The translations under genes were made by a program, and so were the position numbers. Below, in pieces: positions 1 through 7,387 of a DNA stretch of 64,000 nucleotides. The notes beneath the pieces were generated by a model that was given only the letters and a program-made list of their open reading frames with translations, ran no database searches and had not been told where the DNA came from. Within the stretch, counting starts at the first letter, position 1, and each line of letters starts with the position of its first letter. Source of the stretch: Bacillota bacterium (lineage in GTDB: Bacteria; Bacillota; Clostridia; Christensenellales; Aristaeellaceae); assembly GCA_023425025.1 (NCBI GenBank), contig JAFADG010000041.1, positions 112,532 through 176,531 on the forward strand, given 5' to 3'.

Positions 1-441
1 GAAAACATTGCCTATGCCAAAAAGGACGCTACCCGGGAAGATGTGGAAGCCGCGGCCAAGGCTGCCCGCATCCACTCCTACATCCAGCGGCTGCCCCAGG
101 GTTACGATACGATGATCACCGACGACGGCGCGAACATTTCCAAAGGTCAAAAGCAGCTGCTCACCATTGCCCGGGCCATGCTGATGGAAGCGCCCATGCT
201 GATATTGGACGAGGCCACTTCCAACGTGGATACCCGCACGGAGATCAGAATTCAGCAGGCCATGCGGACGCTGATGAAGGACAAGACCTGCTTTGTGATC
301 GCTCACCGGCTTTCCACCATACAGCATGCCGATCTGATCCTGGTTGTGAAGGACGGCAACATCGTGGAAACGGGCACCCACGAAACCCTGATGGGCATGC
401 AGGGCTTTTACCGCAAGCTGTACGACGCGCAATTCGCATAA
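1..441 (+). CDS. ABC exporter, ATP-binding C-terminal part (truncated by window edge)
   Basis: Open reading frame from the first base to a TAA at 439-441, so only the C-terminal ~146 residues are visible. They contain the ABC signature region (ISKGQKQLLTIARAM), Walker B (MLILDEATSNVD), and the H-loop (VIAHRLST), then the usual tail ending in a short helix. This is the nucleotide-binding domain of a type I exporter of the MsbA/LmrA/BmrA kind, where one polypeptide carries the membrane domain and the ATPase. The signature reads ISKGQ instead of the usual LSGGQ, which often marks one half of a heterodimeric exporter. The partner would lie to the left. Substrate cannot be told. Confidence 0.93.
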   Translation, partial: ENIAYAKKDATREDVEAAAKAARIHSYIQRLPQGYDTMITDDGANISKGQKQLLTIARAMLMEAPMLILDEATSNVDTRTEIRIQQAMRTLMKDKTCFVIAHRLSTIQHADLILVVKDGNIVETGTHETLMGMQGFYRKLYDAQFA

Positions 442-462
442 TCGGGATGGGGGAGTCAAGCC

Positions 463-1128
463 ATGCTGCAAAAGACAGGCACCCAGATGGAAATCGCATA
501 CGAAGGCAGGACCTTGCGCTTTTTGAACCAGCGGAACAAGGAATGGTCTTACCCCTACGAATATATCACCTCGCCGAATGAGACCCTGGCCAGCGCCGGC
601 TGCGGGCTGTTTTCCCTTTGCCACGCTGTGGAGTGGATGCACGGCCTCCGCTTATCTTCCGAAAAGCTGTCCGACTTTGCCAGGGAAAAGGGCGGCCGGG
701 GTGATGACGGCACCGACCGGCCGGCGCTTTTGCACGCGCTGATGGCGTACGGCGAGGCGCCGCGGATGGGCCTGCGCTATGAGGAGGACGGCCTGCGCAA
801 CGACCTGGATACGCTGTGGGAGCATATTTCCCGAAAGAAGGGCGTTTCGCTGTGCAACCTTCGCGTGGGGCATATTGTTACGCTGGTGGACAGCCGCGTG
901 GTGAATGGGGAAAAGCAGTTCCTGGTCATTGACAGCTACAGCGAAAGCGCCCAGGAAAAGGTGCGCGACCATGTGCGCGAGATCGTGCCGCAAAGCGAAA
1001 TCATTGCCGATGTCGTGAACAAAGACGGCATGGTGACCGGACAGGGCATACACTATGCCATGTTCTGGGTGCCCGCAGCGCTGCCCCGGGATTTCAACCT
1101 GATTTACGAAGCGCGGGTACAGGCATAA
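463..1128 (+). CDS. C39-like papain-fold protein (putative cysteine peptidase)
   Basis: A 221-residue protein starting 21 bases after the ABC exporter, behind a GGGGGAG ribosome binding site. A papain-like triad can be proposed: Cys47 in SAGCGLFSL, His137 in VGHIVTLVD and Asp157 in VIDSYSES. This is the arrangement of the Peptidase_C39-like (C39_2) family. No signal peptide or double-glycine leader substrate is visible. C39 domains often occur with ABC exporters as leader peptidases, and this one directly follows such an exporter, so a role in processing exported peptides is possible, but here the domain is free-standing. Role inferred, fold fairly likely. Confidence 0.6.
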   Translation: MLQKTGTQMEIAYEGRTLRFLNQRNKEWSYPYEYITSPNETLASAGCGLFSLCHAVEWMHGLRLSSEKLSDFAREKGGRGDDGTDRPALLHALMAYGEAPRMGLRYEEDGLRNDLDTLWEHISRKKGVSLCNLRVGHIVTLVDSRVVNGEKQFLVIDSYSESAQEKVRDHVREIVPQSEIIADVVNKDGMVTGQGIHYAMFWVPAALPRDFNLIYEARVQA

Positions 1129-1143
1129 AATAGGGTTTTTGTG

Positions 1144-1180
1144 AAAACAGCACCGCTTCATGAGGAACGGTGCTGTTTTA
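1144..1180 (+). terminator. Rho-independent terminator of the ABC/C39-like operon
   Basis: Twelve-base stem AAAACAGCACCG (1144-1155) pairs with CGGTGCTGTTTT (1168-1179) just after the stop codon at 1128. The A-tract on one side and T-tract on the other would let it work in both directions. Confidence 0.85.
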
Positions 1181-1200
1181 TTACCTTGAAAATGGGAGCA

Positions 1201-1316
1201 GAGAAAGCCTGCGGAGGCTTGCCCTTCAAGGGGAAGCTGTCACCGAAGGTGACTGATGAGGTCCTTTGCTGGGGTGCAGGCCTGTTGCAGCAAAGCACCT
1301 CATCCGGCGCTGCGCG
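1201..1316. repeat. Modular palindromic intergenic repeat
   Basis: About 115 bp made of successive small palindromes: CTTCAAGGGGAAG, GTCACCGAAGGTGAC, then a larger hairpin in which GATGAGGTCCTTTGCTG pairs with CAGCAAAGCACCTCATC (one mismatch) around a short loop. This resembles multi-copy palindromic (REP/MITE-like) intergenic repeats of Clostridia. The ORF running through it is an artefact. It occurs once in this window; copy number in the genome is unknown. Confidence 0.6.
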
Positions 1317-1368
1317 GCATATTCTCTAGAAGAGGTGAACGCTAACTAAGACTATCCTCTTGGGCATG

Positions 1369-1461
1369 CGTTGCGTGCAGCAAGGCGGGCGATGATCAAT
1401 CGCCCGCCTGCGTATCAAAACCCACGGCAGTGCGGGCAAGAGTATTCCTCTGCACGCAACG
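1369..1461. repeat. Nested inverted repeats in the C39-like/tetR gap
   Basis: Outer perfect 12-bp arms CGTTGCGTGCAG (1369-1380) and CTGCACGCAACG (1450-1461) enclose a strong inner hairpin AGGCGGGCGAT (1383-1393) with ATCGCCCGCCT (1399-1409). The inner hairpin lies 3' of the leftward tetR gene and could end its transcript, but there is no T-run. With the adjacent repeat it accounts for most of the 373-bp gap 1129-1501; I see no gene there. Confidence 0.6.
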
Positions 1462-1501
1462 ACAAAACAATGTGACGTTTCATTCAGACAAACAATTTGC
1501 G

Positions 1502-2134
1502 TTAATCAGCTATACCGTTCAAAACAAATTCAATATACTCGCCGAACTCTCTTTTGACGGCCTCAACGTTCTTAAAAAATGCCTCGGGTCTGTCCTGATA
1601 CTTTTCAAAATACCTGTTGATAAGGGCCTGAACGTATATCTGCAGCGCGGCGGATGCCTTTCCCGTATCGATGGACGGCCGGAACAATATTTTTTCAGCC
1701 GCCAGGGCCATGGTTTCCGCCGCGTCCACCCTGGTTTTTGCCAGGTAATGCGTAAGTATGGTGCTTTTGGCTTCCTTTACTTCGGCGCACATTTCCCGCG
1801 ATGCCATCATGGACAGGCGCATTTCCTTGGGATGCTGCCGGCATAGCCGGACTTTGCTTGCAAGCAGCGTGAACAGTACATCCTGAAGCCGGACGTCTGC
1901 CGGCGCCGGCGCGGGTGCGGTGACCGCATCCATTGCCTGTTCCAGGCAATAAAGGTAATACTCTTTCTTGCTGCCGAAATAATGAAACAAGAGCCCTTTG
2001 GATATGCCGCACTGCTTTGTGATCACATCGGTCCCGACATCCGCGTAGGACCTTTGGGAGAATTCCGCGATACCGGTATCGACGATTGCTTTCCTGCGCT
2101 GGGCGGGCAATTTCAAAAACGAATCCTGCGGCAT
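1502..2134 (-). CDS. TetR/AcrR family transcriptional regulator
   Basis: A 210-residue protein with the TetR N-terminal helix-turn-helix at about residues 12-58: a leading helix (RRKAIVDTGIAEFSQ), then TDVITKQCGISKGLLFHYFGSKKEYYLYCL, the classic K-G-x-x-Y/F-x-x-F-x-x-K-E recognition helix and linker. The C-terminal helical half is the ligand and dimerisation domain and is not recognisable further. Its own consensus promoter lies just upstream and no gene is cotranscribed. The target is unknown; the ABC exporter to the left is a candidate but faces the other way. Confidence 0.9.
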   Translation of the reverse strand: MPQDSFLKLPAQRRKAIVDTGIAEFSQRSYADVGTDVITKQCGISKGLLFHYFGSKKEYYLYCLEQAMDAVTAPAPAPADVRLQDVLFTLLASKVRLCRQHPKEMRLSMMASREMCAEVKEAKSTILTHYLAKTRVDAAETMALAAEKILFRPSIDTGKASAALQIYVQALINRYFEKYQDRPEAFFKNVEAVKREFGEYIEFVLNGIAD

Positions 2135-2176
2135 ATGGACCCTCCTTGCTGCGAAAAGAAAAGACCTTCTGATTGG

Positions 2177-2204
2177 ATTTTATCGAATTATGACTGTTTG
2201 TCAA
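2177..2204 (-). promoter_or_regulatory. Promoter of the tetR gene
   Basis: Read on the minus strand: TTGACA (2199-2204), 16-bp spacer, TAAAAT (2177-2182). It lies 43 bases upstream of the ATG at 2134. Confidence 0.75.
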
Positions 2205-2237
2205 TATATAGATCGGCAAGGATTTCGTATAATGATA

Positions 2238-2269
2238 GTCCCCCGCAAAGAAAAGTCTTTGCGGGGGAC
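2238..2269 (-). terminator. Hairpin downstream of the two-component operon
   Basis: A 14-bp perfect stem, GTCCCCCGCAAAGA (2238-2251) with TCTTTGCGGGGGAC (2256-2269), loop AAAA. It sits between the end of the leftward histidine kinase gene (2316) and the tetR promoter. There is no obvious T-run, so this is a likely but not textbook terminator. Confidence 0.55.
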
Positions 2270-2315
2270 ATTTAGCTATTAACCAAAGGATCAAAATCGC
2301 TGAGCAGAGGAGGCG

Positions 2316-3761
2316 TCAGGACACAAACTCCGAAAATGCCGCCTTCTCCTTGTTTTCCGGAAGATACACGCGGAAGGATGTGCCGGCACCCAGTTTGGAG
2401 CGGACGGTAATGCGTCCGCCATGGGCGATCACGATGATCCTGGCAATGGAAAGCCCCAGGCCGTGGCCGCCGGTGCTGGATTTGCGCGCCCGGTCCGCCC
2501 GGTAGAAGCGGTCAAAAACCTTGGGCAGGTCTTCCGCGGAGATGCCGCTGCCGGTATCGGTCACGGAGAGCATGCAGCCTTCCATTGTTTTCTTGACGCC
2601 AAGGGTGATCGTGCCGCCGGCCGGGGTGTACTTGACGGCGTTGTCGCACAGCACCCGCATGACCTGCTTGAGCATGTTCTTGTCGGCGGTTATTTGACAA
2701 TGCTCCATGGGGGAAAGCAGGAAGGTGTGGCCCGGGGAAAGCATTTTCGCCTCCCTGTGCAGCGTGGCCACCACTTCCAAAGGATCAAACGCTTCCATTT
2801 CCAGCAGCAGCGTTTTCTTGTCATGCCGGGCCAGGAACAGCAGGCTTTCCACAAGTTCCTTCATGCTGGCGGTCTCCTGGGCGATGGCGGCGATGCCTTC
2901 TTCCAGTACGGCCTTGTCCTCCTTGCCCCAGCGGTCCAGCATGTTGATGTAGCCCTGCAAAACGGAAATGGGGGTGCGCAGTTCATGGGAGGCGTCGCTG
3001 ACAAACTGTTTTTGGCTGTTGTAGCTCAACTCGATCCGGTCCAGCATGCTGTTGATGACGACGGCCAGGTCTTTCAGCTCGTTTTTGGTGCCGGCGATGT
3101 TGAGCCGGTTGGACAAATTGTTGGCGCTGAGCGTGGCGGCCATGTCGGCGATTTCCCGCAGAGGCTTCAATACCGATTTGTTCAGCCGATTGCGCTTGCG
3201 CAAGAAGCGCCAAACCCGCAAAAGATCGCACAGCAGCACCCCGCCCATCAGGTAAAGCCAGATTTCCAGCCGTTCCCGAAGGTCAAAGGAAACGACCAGC
3301 GTGCCCAGTTCCGTATCCCTTGCCAGGTTCAAAACGGGCGGCCAGCGGAAAAGATCATTGGAAACGGCTTTTTTAATAAAATAGCTGGCCCGGCTGAAGC
3401 CCTCGCTTGGGATGATATCATGGCTGATAACGGCTGCCGCGTTGCGGTCCATGACCTGCAGCGCCGTATAGCTGTCGCCGTTTTCCGGCCGGATGTTGGA
3501 TACCCTGTCCACGGTTCGCAGCAGGGAAGGGATCTGCGCCGCCGAAAAAATCACGGTCATCAAAAGCATCAGGGGCAGGGTGGTGCGCAGCAGCTGCCAC
3601 GCGTAATGGGTGGCGATGCGCAGCGTCAGCGAAAACCGCAGATTGCTGATCAGGGCGGTTGCACGTCTGTGAACGCCGCCGCTGACGCGGTTAATGCCTC
3701 TGTCCTCCGTGTGCGGGCGGGGGCGCCTTTTCTTTTTTTCCTTTTTGTCACTTGTCTTCAT
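2316..3761 (-). CDS. Sensor histidine kinase, two-component system
   Basis: A 481-residue membrane kinase. A basic N-terminus (about 55 residues, Lys/Arg-rich) precedes TM1 (TLPLMLLMTVIFSAAQIP, about 58-80), an extracytoplasmic sensor of about 85 residues, TM2 (IWLYLMGGVLLCDLLRVW, about 167-187), a HAMP linker, the HisKA box SDASHELRTPISVLQGY (phospho-acceptor His near residue 258) and the HATPase domain with N box (DNAVKYT), G1 (DTGSGIS) and G2 (GGHGLGLSIA). The layout fits ArlS/CssS-like kinases. The start overlaps the 3' end of the response regulator gene by 14 bases, so the two are translationally coupled. Signal unknown. Confidence 0.95.
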   Translation of the reverse strand: MKTSDKKEKKKRRPRPHTEDRGINRVSGGVHRRATALISNLRFSLTLRIATHYAWQLLRTTLPLMLLMTVIFSAAQIPSLLRTVDRVSNIRPENGDSYTALQVMDRNAAAVISHDIIPSEGFSRASYFIKKAVSNDLFRWPPVLNLARDTELGTLVVSFDLRERLEIWLYLMGGVLLCDLLRVWRFLRKRNRLNKSVLKPLREIADMAATLSANNLSNRLNIAGTKNELKDLAVVINSMLDRIELSYNSQKQFVSDASHELRTPISVLQGYINMLDRWGKEDKAVLEEGIAAIAQETASMKELVESLLFLARHDKKTLLLEMEAFDPLEVVATLHREAKMLSPGHTFLLSPMEHCQITADKNMLKQVMRVLCDNAVKYTPAGGTITLGVKKTMEGCMLSVTDTGSGISAEDLPKVFDRFYRADRARKSSTGGHGLGLSIARIIVIAHGGRITVRSKLGAGTSFRVYLPENKEKAAFSEFVS

Positions 3762-4434
3762 ATTGGAACATATACCCCACAGCGCGGATCGTCTGGATGC
3801 ATTTCACATGAAAACGATCGTCGATCTTCTGGCGGAGATAGCGGATGTAGACATCCACAATGTTTGTTTCCCCGGCGTACTCATAGCCCCACACGTCGTT
3901 TAGCAGCACGTCGCGGCTCATGGCGGTGCCGGAATGCTCCATCAGGCAGCGGAGAAGGTCGAATTCCTTCTTTGTCAATTGCAGCGGCTCGCCGTCAAAG
4001 GAAGCGCTGTAGCTGGCAGGGTCAACCTTCAGTTTGCCGACGTTTAAGGAAGTGGATGTGCTATTTTGGCCGGCCCGATGCTTTTTCAGGCCCACCCGAA
4101 TGCGCGCCAGCAATTCCTCGATGGCAAAGGGCTTGGTCATATAGTCGTCGGCGCCCATGTCCAGCCCCATGACCTTGTCGCTGACATCGTCCTTGGCGGT
4201 AAGCATAATAATGGGCAGGTCGCTTGAATGCCTGAGCCTGCGGCAAACCTCAATGCCCGAAAGCTCCGGGAGCATCAAATCCAGAATCAATAAGTCCGGC
4301 TGCCAGGTTTCACACGCTTCCAGGCCGCTTCTTCCATCAAAAGCAGTACGCACCTCATACCCCTCATGCTTGAGTTCCAGTTCCAAAAAGCGGGCAATTT
4401 TCTGTTCATCCTCAATGATCATGATTTTCGGCAT
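3748..4434 (-). CDS. OmpR-family response regulator
   Basis: Receiver domain (MPKIMIIEDEQ acidic pocket, phospho-acceptor Asp in LLILDLMLPELSG, Lys in YMTKPFAIEELLARI) followed by a winged-helix DNA-binding domain (LTKKEFDLLRCLMEHSG ... VDVYIRYLRQKID ... IRAVGYMF). The frame is open a further 12 codons upstream, but the ATG at 4434 has a good AAAGGAAG site eight bases before it and matches the family N-terminus; this gives 228 residues. It is the first gene of the operon with the sensor kinase at 2316-3761. Confidence 0.95.
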   Translation of the reverse strand: MPKIMIIEDEQKIARFLELELKHEGYEVRTAFDGRSGLEACETWQPDLLILDLMLPELSGIEVCRRLRHSSDLPIIMLTAKDDVSDKVMGLDMGADDYMTKPFAIEELLARIRVGLKKHRAGQNSTSTSLNVGKLKVDPASYSASFDGEPLQLTKKEFDLLRCLMEHSGTAMSRDVLLNDVWGYEYAGETNIVDVYIRYLRQKIDDRFHVKCIQTIRAVGYMFQYEDK

Positions 4435-4503
4435 GGGGAATACTTCCTTTCGGGTGAATGATAAGCGCATTATATCACAAAAGCCGGCGGCAGCCTATCC
4501 GAT

Positions 4504-4528
4504 AAAACGCAAACCGCCGCAGTTTGCG
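4504..4528 (-). terminator. Terminator of the DUF4342 gene
   Basis: On the minus strand a CGCAAAC/GTTTGCG stem (4508-4514 with 4522-4528) is followed by TTTT, 25 bases after the stop of the gene at 4553. Confidence 0.65.
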
Positions 4529-4552
4529 CTGCGGACGGCATGCAGGGCTTTG

Positions 4553-5227
4553 TTATTCGATGGTGGCTTCGCTGTAACCGTCGTCCTCTTCACTGACTTC
4601 CACCTTGCCGTTGTCCTGATACGAAACGGAAACCGGCGTGGTCTGCGCCTTGGGGGCGGGGGGCGTCTGCTCGGCGGGGGCGGGACGGCTGGTTTCAGAC
4701 TGGTAGAAGCTGCGGCCGTCTTCCTGCTTGGGGACTTCCTGTTTTTCGGCGGGGGTGAATTCCTTGGTGAAGCTGCTGACGGTGCTCTTTACGTTCTGGG
4801 CGGCGTTCTTCACCATGGATTCCAGGTTGTCGCCGGCAAAATCGGCGCTGTCGGTGATAAAGCTCACGCGATAGCCCAGCACCAGCAGTACGATCAGGCC
4901 CAGGAAGACAAGGTGGGGGCTGATCAGCAGCGCCACCAGGGAGAACAGCAGGGACAGGTTCAGAATGGTGATGGTGCCCTTCTTTACAACAAAGCGGAAG
5001 CGGTACAGCCGGCCGAAGAAGTTGGAAGCCTTTTTCGCGCTGGCGCTATGTGTGTGGGGAATCTGCTTCTGTTCGGCCTGGGGCTTGATGCGGCCGTTGC
5101 GCTCCAGGTCCACCAAGGCCCTGGCCAGGTTGCCGTTGTGGTACTCCAGGAGATTGACGGCTTCTTCGTAGCTGATGCCGCTCTTGCGGCGCAAAATCTC
5201 GATGTCTTCAATGGTATAACGTTCCAT
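4553..5227 (-). CDS. UBA-like/DUF4342 membrane protein
   Basis: A 224-residue protein in three parts. Residues 1-45 (YTIEDIEILRRKSGISYEEAVNLLEYHNGNLARALVDLER) resemble the UBA/NAC-like helical domain that binds partners in Ts-type proteins. Residues about 70-130 match the DUF4342 pattern, with a VVKKGTITILNLSLLF stretch and one or two hydrophobic segments (SLLFSLVALLISPHLVFLGLIVLLVLGY). The rest is a polar, Pro/Glu/Gln-rich acidic tail ending in VSEEDDGYSEATIE. The family occurs in Firmicutes and its function is unknown. Monocistronic, transcribed divergently from the phosphatase to the right. Confidence 0.7.
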   Translation of the reverse strand: MERYTIEDIEILRRKSGISYEEAVNLLEYHNGNLARALVDLERNGRIKPQAEQKQIPHTHSASAKKASNFFGRLYRFRFVVKKGTITILNLSLLFSLVALLISPHLVFLGLIVLLVLGYRVSFITDSADFAGDNLESMVKNAAQNVKSTVSSFTKEFTPAEKQEVPKQEDGRSFYQSETSRPAPAEQTPPAPKAQTTPVSVSYQDNGKVEVSEEDDGYSEATIE

Positions 5228-5435
5228 AAACCATTTCCTCCTTGCGGTATTGAACCGTGTTTTGTGTTGGCGTTCAGCATGTTCTGCTGATGATGTAATG
5301 ATAGCACGGCGGATTTCTATGTGCTTGAGAATGCGCTGACAATTTCATGAGAAATTCATGAGAAATGACAAGCTTTGTTTTCAGAAACGGACACGTTATG
5401 GTATCATGGGAAAAAAGCGGAGGATAACGCAAAAG

Positions 5436-6035
5436 ATGGAGTTGTTTTTGATCCGCCACGGGCAGTCTGAAGCAGATTTATTGAAGGTGCATGAAGGAAG
5501 GGCCGACTTTCCGCTGACGGAGGAAGGCGTCAAACAGGCCCGGGCAATGGCAGCGTGGATAGCCGCGGAATATCCGCCGGGCCGTATTTATGCCAGTACC
5601 TTAAAGCGCGCCGCGCAGACGGCGGAGCTTCTTGGGGAGGCCTGCGGCCTTGCGCCCGTATACAATGCGGATCTCATGGAGCGTGACAACGGCCTGCTGG
5701 CCGGGCTGGATTTTGAAAAGGCGAAGGCGCTGTATCCGCCGGTTGATCATCTTCCTATCCACAGGGCATTATACAATATGGAACCGGCGCTGGATTTCCG
5801 CTGCCGGGCGGAGAGGGTGCTGTCCAGAATCCTGGAGGAATCCCATGAGCTGAACAGGGTCGCCATCGTCTCCCATGGACGCATGATCAACCAACTGTGT
5901 CATTGCCTTCTTCGGCTGCCGATCAACTGCAGTGCAGTCTTTGTGACCGGCGATACAGGCATACACTGCTTTCGCATTCGGGAGGATGGGAGCACGCTTG
6001 CGTTTGCCAACAAAACAGATCATCTAAAAATTTAA
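5436..6035 (+). CDS. Histidine phosphatase superfamily protein (phosphoglycerate mutase-like)
   Basis: About 199 residues with the catalytic RHG motif at the very start (MELFLIRHGQSEAD), the second arginine region (YASTLKRAAQTAELLG), the acidic Glu/Asp loop (MERDNGLLAG) and the second histidine (VAIVSHGRMINQLCH). This is the cofactor-dependent PGM/phosphatase fold using a phosphohistidine intermediate. The ATG at 5436 is chosen because family members begin directly before the RHG strand and AGGAT lies upstream; the frame is open back to 5358. Substrate cannot be told: GpmB-, CobC- and broad phosphatase-type members look alike. Confidence 0.88.
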   Translation: MELFLIRHGQSEADLLKVHEGRADFPLTEEGVKQARAMAAWIAAEYPPGRIYASTLKRAAQTAELLGEACGLAPVYNADLMERDNGLLAGLDFEKAKALYPPVDHLPIHRALYNMEPALDFRCRAERVLSRILEESHELNRVAIVSHGRMINQLCHCLLRLPINCSAVFVTGDTGIHCFRIREDGSTLAFANKTDHLKI

Positions 6036-6044
6036 TTTTATAGA

Positions 6045-6092
6045 TATCGAAATATATTGACAACTCCTTATTCGATAAATATAATATCGAAT
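6045..6092 (+). promoter_or_regulatory. Consensus promoter with ArsR-type operator
   Basis: TTGACA (6057-6062), 17-bp spacer, TATAAT (6080-6085). A perfect inverted repeat ATTCGATA-N7-TATCGAAT (6070-6077 and 6085-6092) covers the -10 box, and a further half site TATCGAA lies at 6045-6051 upstream of the -35. The repeat is placed so that a bound repressor would block RNA polymerase. It precedes the gene pair ending with an ArsR-family regulator, so autorepression is the simplest reading. Confidence 0.8.
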
Positions 6093-6108
6093 GTAAGGAG
6101 TGATTTTG

Positions 6109-6480
6109 ATGGATGTGAAATTGATTCTTGATCTGCACGATCAGTTTCTGACAAAAAAAATGGAGGAACTGGAGCATAAGATCGGTTTTCTCACAACGGA
6201 TCAGCGCAAGGACGAAGCCAACCTCTGCAAGGTGAAGCGGAATGTGTATGACATCTTCCGCAAGATGGTAAGCGCTTCCCGGAAGGATGGGGAAGGGGCT
6301 ATAAAGGCCTATCAAGGGTATTTGCAAGCGATTCCCCAAAGCTGGCATGCAGCGCGCGAGCAAGCTGTCAAACACGGCGATGTTCAAAAGCAGACGGTGG
6401 AGGACATGAAGCTGGCGGCGCTGAAGGAAATCCTTCAGCATTTGAAGGACACCATGGGAGAAGGGGGATTCGTGCAATGA
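6109..6480 (+). CDS. Conserved helical protein cotranscribed with an ArsR regulator
   Basis: A 123-residue, mostly charged and helical protein without signal peptide or membrane segment. I do not recognise the family with certainty. The ATG at 6109 is preceded by TAAGGAG with eight bases spacing; an in-frame GTG at 6100 overlaps the ribosome binding site and is not used. The stop overlaps the start of the ArsR-DUF2087 gene (ATGA), indicating tight coupling. It could be a partner or effector of that regulator. It contains three histidines and a single cysteine but no clear metal-site motif. Confidence 0.75.
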   Translation: MDVKLILDLHDQFLTKKMEELEHKIGFLTTDQRKDEANLCKVKRNVYDIFRKMVSASRKDGEGAIKAYQGYLQAIPQSWHAAREQAVKHGDVQKQTVEDMKLAALKEILQHLKDTMGEGGFVQ

Positions 6481-7055
6481 CCGGAGCGGTGGAATTGTTC
6501 AAGTGCCTGGCGGATAAATCCAGGCTGCAAATCCTGTCCGGCCTGATGGCTGAACCGATGTACGTGGAATTGATTGCCCAAAGGCTTGCCCTGACGCCTT
6601 CCACGGTGTCCTTCCACCTGAAAAAGCTGGAGACGGCGGGCCTGGTGACCGCCCAAAAGGAGCAGTACTATACCGTTTACACATTGAAGGACGGGGCCTT
6701 GAAGCAGACCATTGAAAGCCTGCTGAAAAGTGAAGCGAAAGAAAAAAGCGTGGAGGAGCAGCGGGAGGAAGAATACCGCCGCAAGGTGCTGGACAGCTTT
6801 TTCTCCTATGGCAAACTGAAAAACCTGCCGGTGCAGCATAAGAAAAAGCGGATCGTGCTGGAGGAAATGGTTAAAATGTTTGCGCCCGGCAAAAAATATA
6901 CGGAAAAGGAAGTCAATATCATGATCGCGGACGTGCATGAGGATTTTTGTACGCTGCGAAGGGAAATGATCTGTGAGCAGCTGCTGGACCGTGACCACGG
7001 CCTGTATTGGCGGACAGAGGATGGGCCAAAGGCGGCTGAGGAGGATCAAAGTTAG
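6477..7055 (+). CDS. ArsR-family regulator fused to DUF2087
   Basis: A 192-residue protein. Residues about 1-80 are an ArsR-type winged helix (LFKCLADKSRLQILSGLMAEPMYVELIAQRLALTPSTVSFHLKKLETAGLVTAQKEQYYTVYTL). Residues about 105-185 fit DUF2087 (RKVLDSFFSYGKLKNLPVQHKKKRIVLEEMVKMFAPGKKYTEKEVNIMI ... RREMICEQLLDRD), a domain found after helix-turn-helix domains in Firmicutes. The gene is second in a two-gene operon with an inverted repeat over the promoter. The ELVAQ-type metal-binding cysteines of ArsR or SmtB are absent, so the ligand is probably not a metal. Ligand unknown. Confidence 0.88.
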   Translation: MTGAVELFKCLADKSRLQILSGLMAEPMYVELIAQRLALTPSTVSFHLKKLETAGLVTAQKEQYYTVYTLKDGALKQTIESLLKSEAKEKSVEEQREEEYRRKVLDSFFSYGKLKNLPVQHKKKRIVLEEMVKMFAPGKKYTEKEVNIMIADVHEDFCTLRREMICEQLLDRDHGLYWRTEDGPKAAEEDQS

Positions 7056-7146
7056 CTTCTGATTGCAAAGCCTGCGCATGGCACCGATCATGCGGGGGAA
7101 CGGGACGCCTGGTTTTGGGCACACGCAGGAACAGAAAGGAAACCAT

Positions 7147-7335
7147 ATGGATAGCGGTATCGCGCTTTCCCATCCAAAGCCGGCCGGGCTGAGGAGGAAC
7201 TGGTTGGTGACGATCTTCGTGAAAAGAATGAAGGGCATAAAAAAGATGCGTGAAGCGCCTTTGGCCCAAAGGCCGGCGGAACAGGCGCGCATGGTGCTCA
7301 ATGAGCGGTGGATGCGCGTCAATGGCCTGCGCTAG
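7147..7335 (+). CDS. Small basic hypothetical protein
   Basis: A 62-residue reading frame rich in Arg and Lys, behind AGAAAGGAAACC at the ATG. It follows the ArsR gene in the same direction and is closed by a clear terminator. No recognised family; it could be spurious, but ribosome binding site and terminator support it. Confidence 0.4.
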   Translation: MDSGIALSHPKPAGLRRNWLVTIFVKRMKGIKKMREAPLAQRPAEQARMVLNERWMRVNGLR

Positions 7336-7352
7336 GGCAGCATCATAGAAAA

Positions 7353-7386
7353 ACCGGAGGCGATAACATTGCGCCTCCGGTCTTTT
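7353..7386. terminator. Bidirectional terminator between the ArsR cassette and the GH65 gene
   Basis: ACCGGAGGCG (7353-7362) pairs with CGCCTCCGGT (7372-7381), followed by CTTTT rightward and preceded by AAAA for the leftward GH65 transcript that ends at 7388. Confidence 0.8.
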
Positions 7387-7387
7387 G

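Noticed and set aside
1141..1329. Small gene of 62 codons after the C39-like gene
   Set aside because: It runs through a terminator and the palindromic repeat and has no ribosome binding site.
2421..4172. Long plus-strand frame of 583 codons over the two-component operon
   Set aside because: It is antisense to clearly recognisable kinase and response regulator genes, lacks any known domain and has a His/Gln/Gly-rich composition typical of mirror frames.
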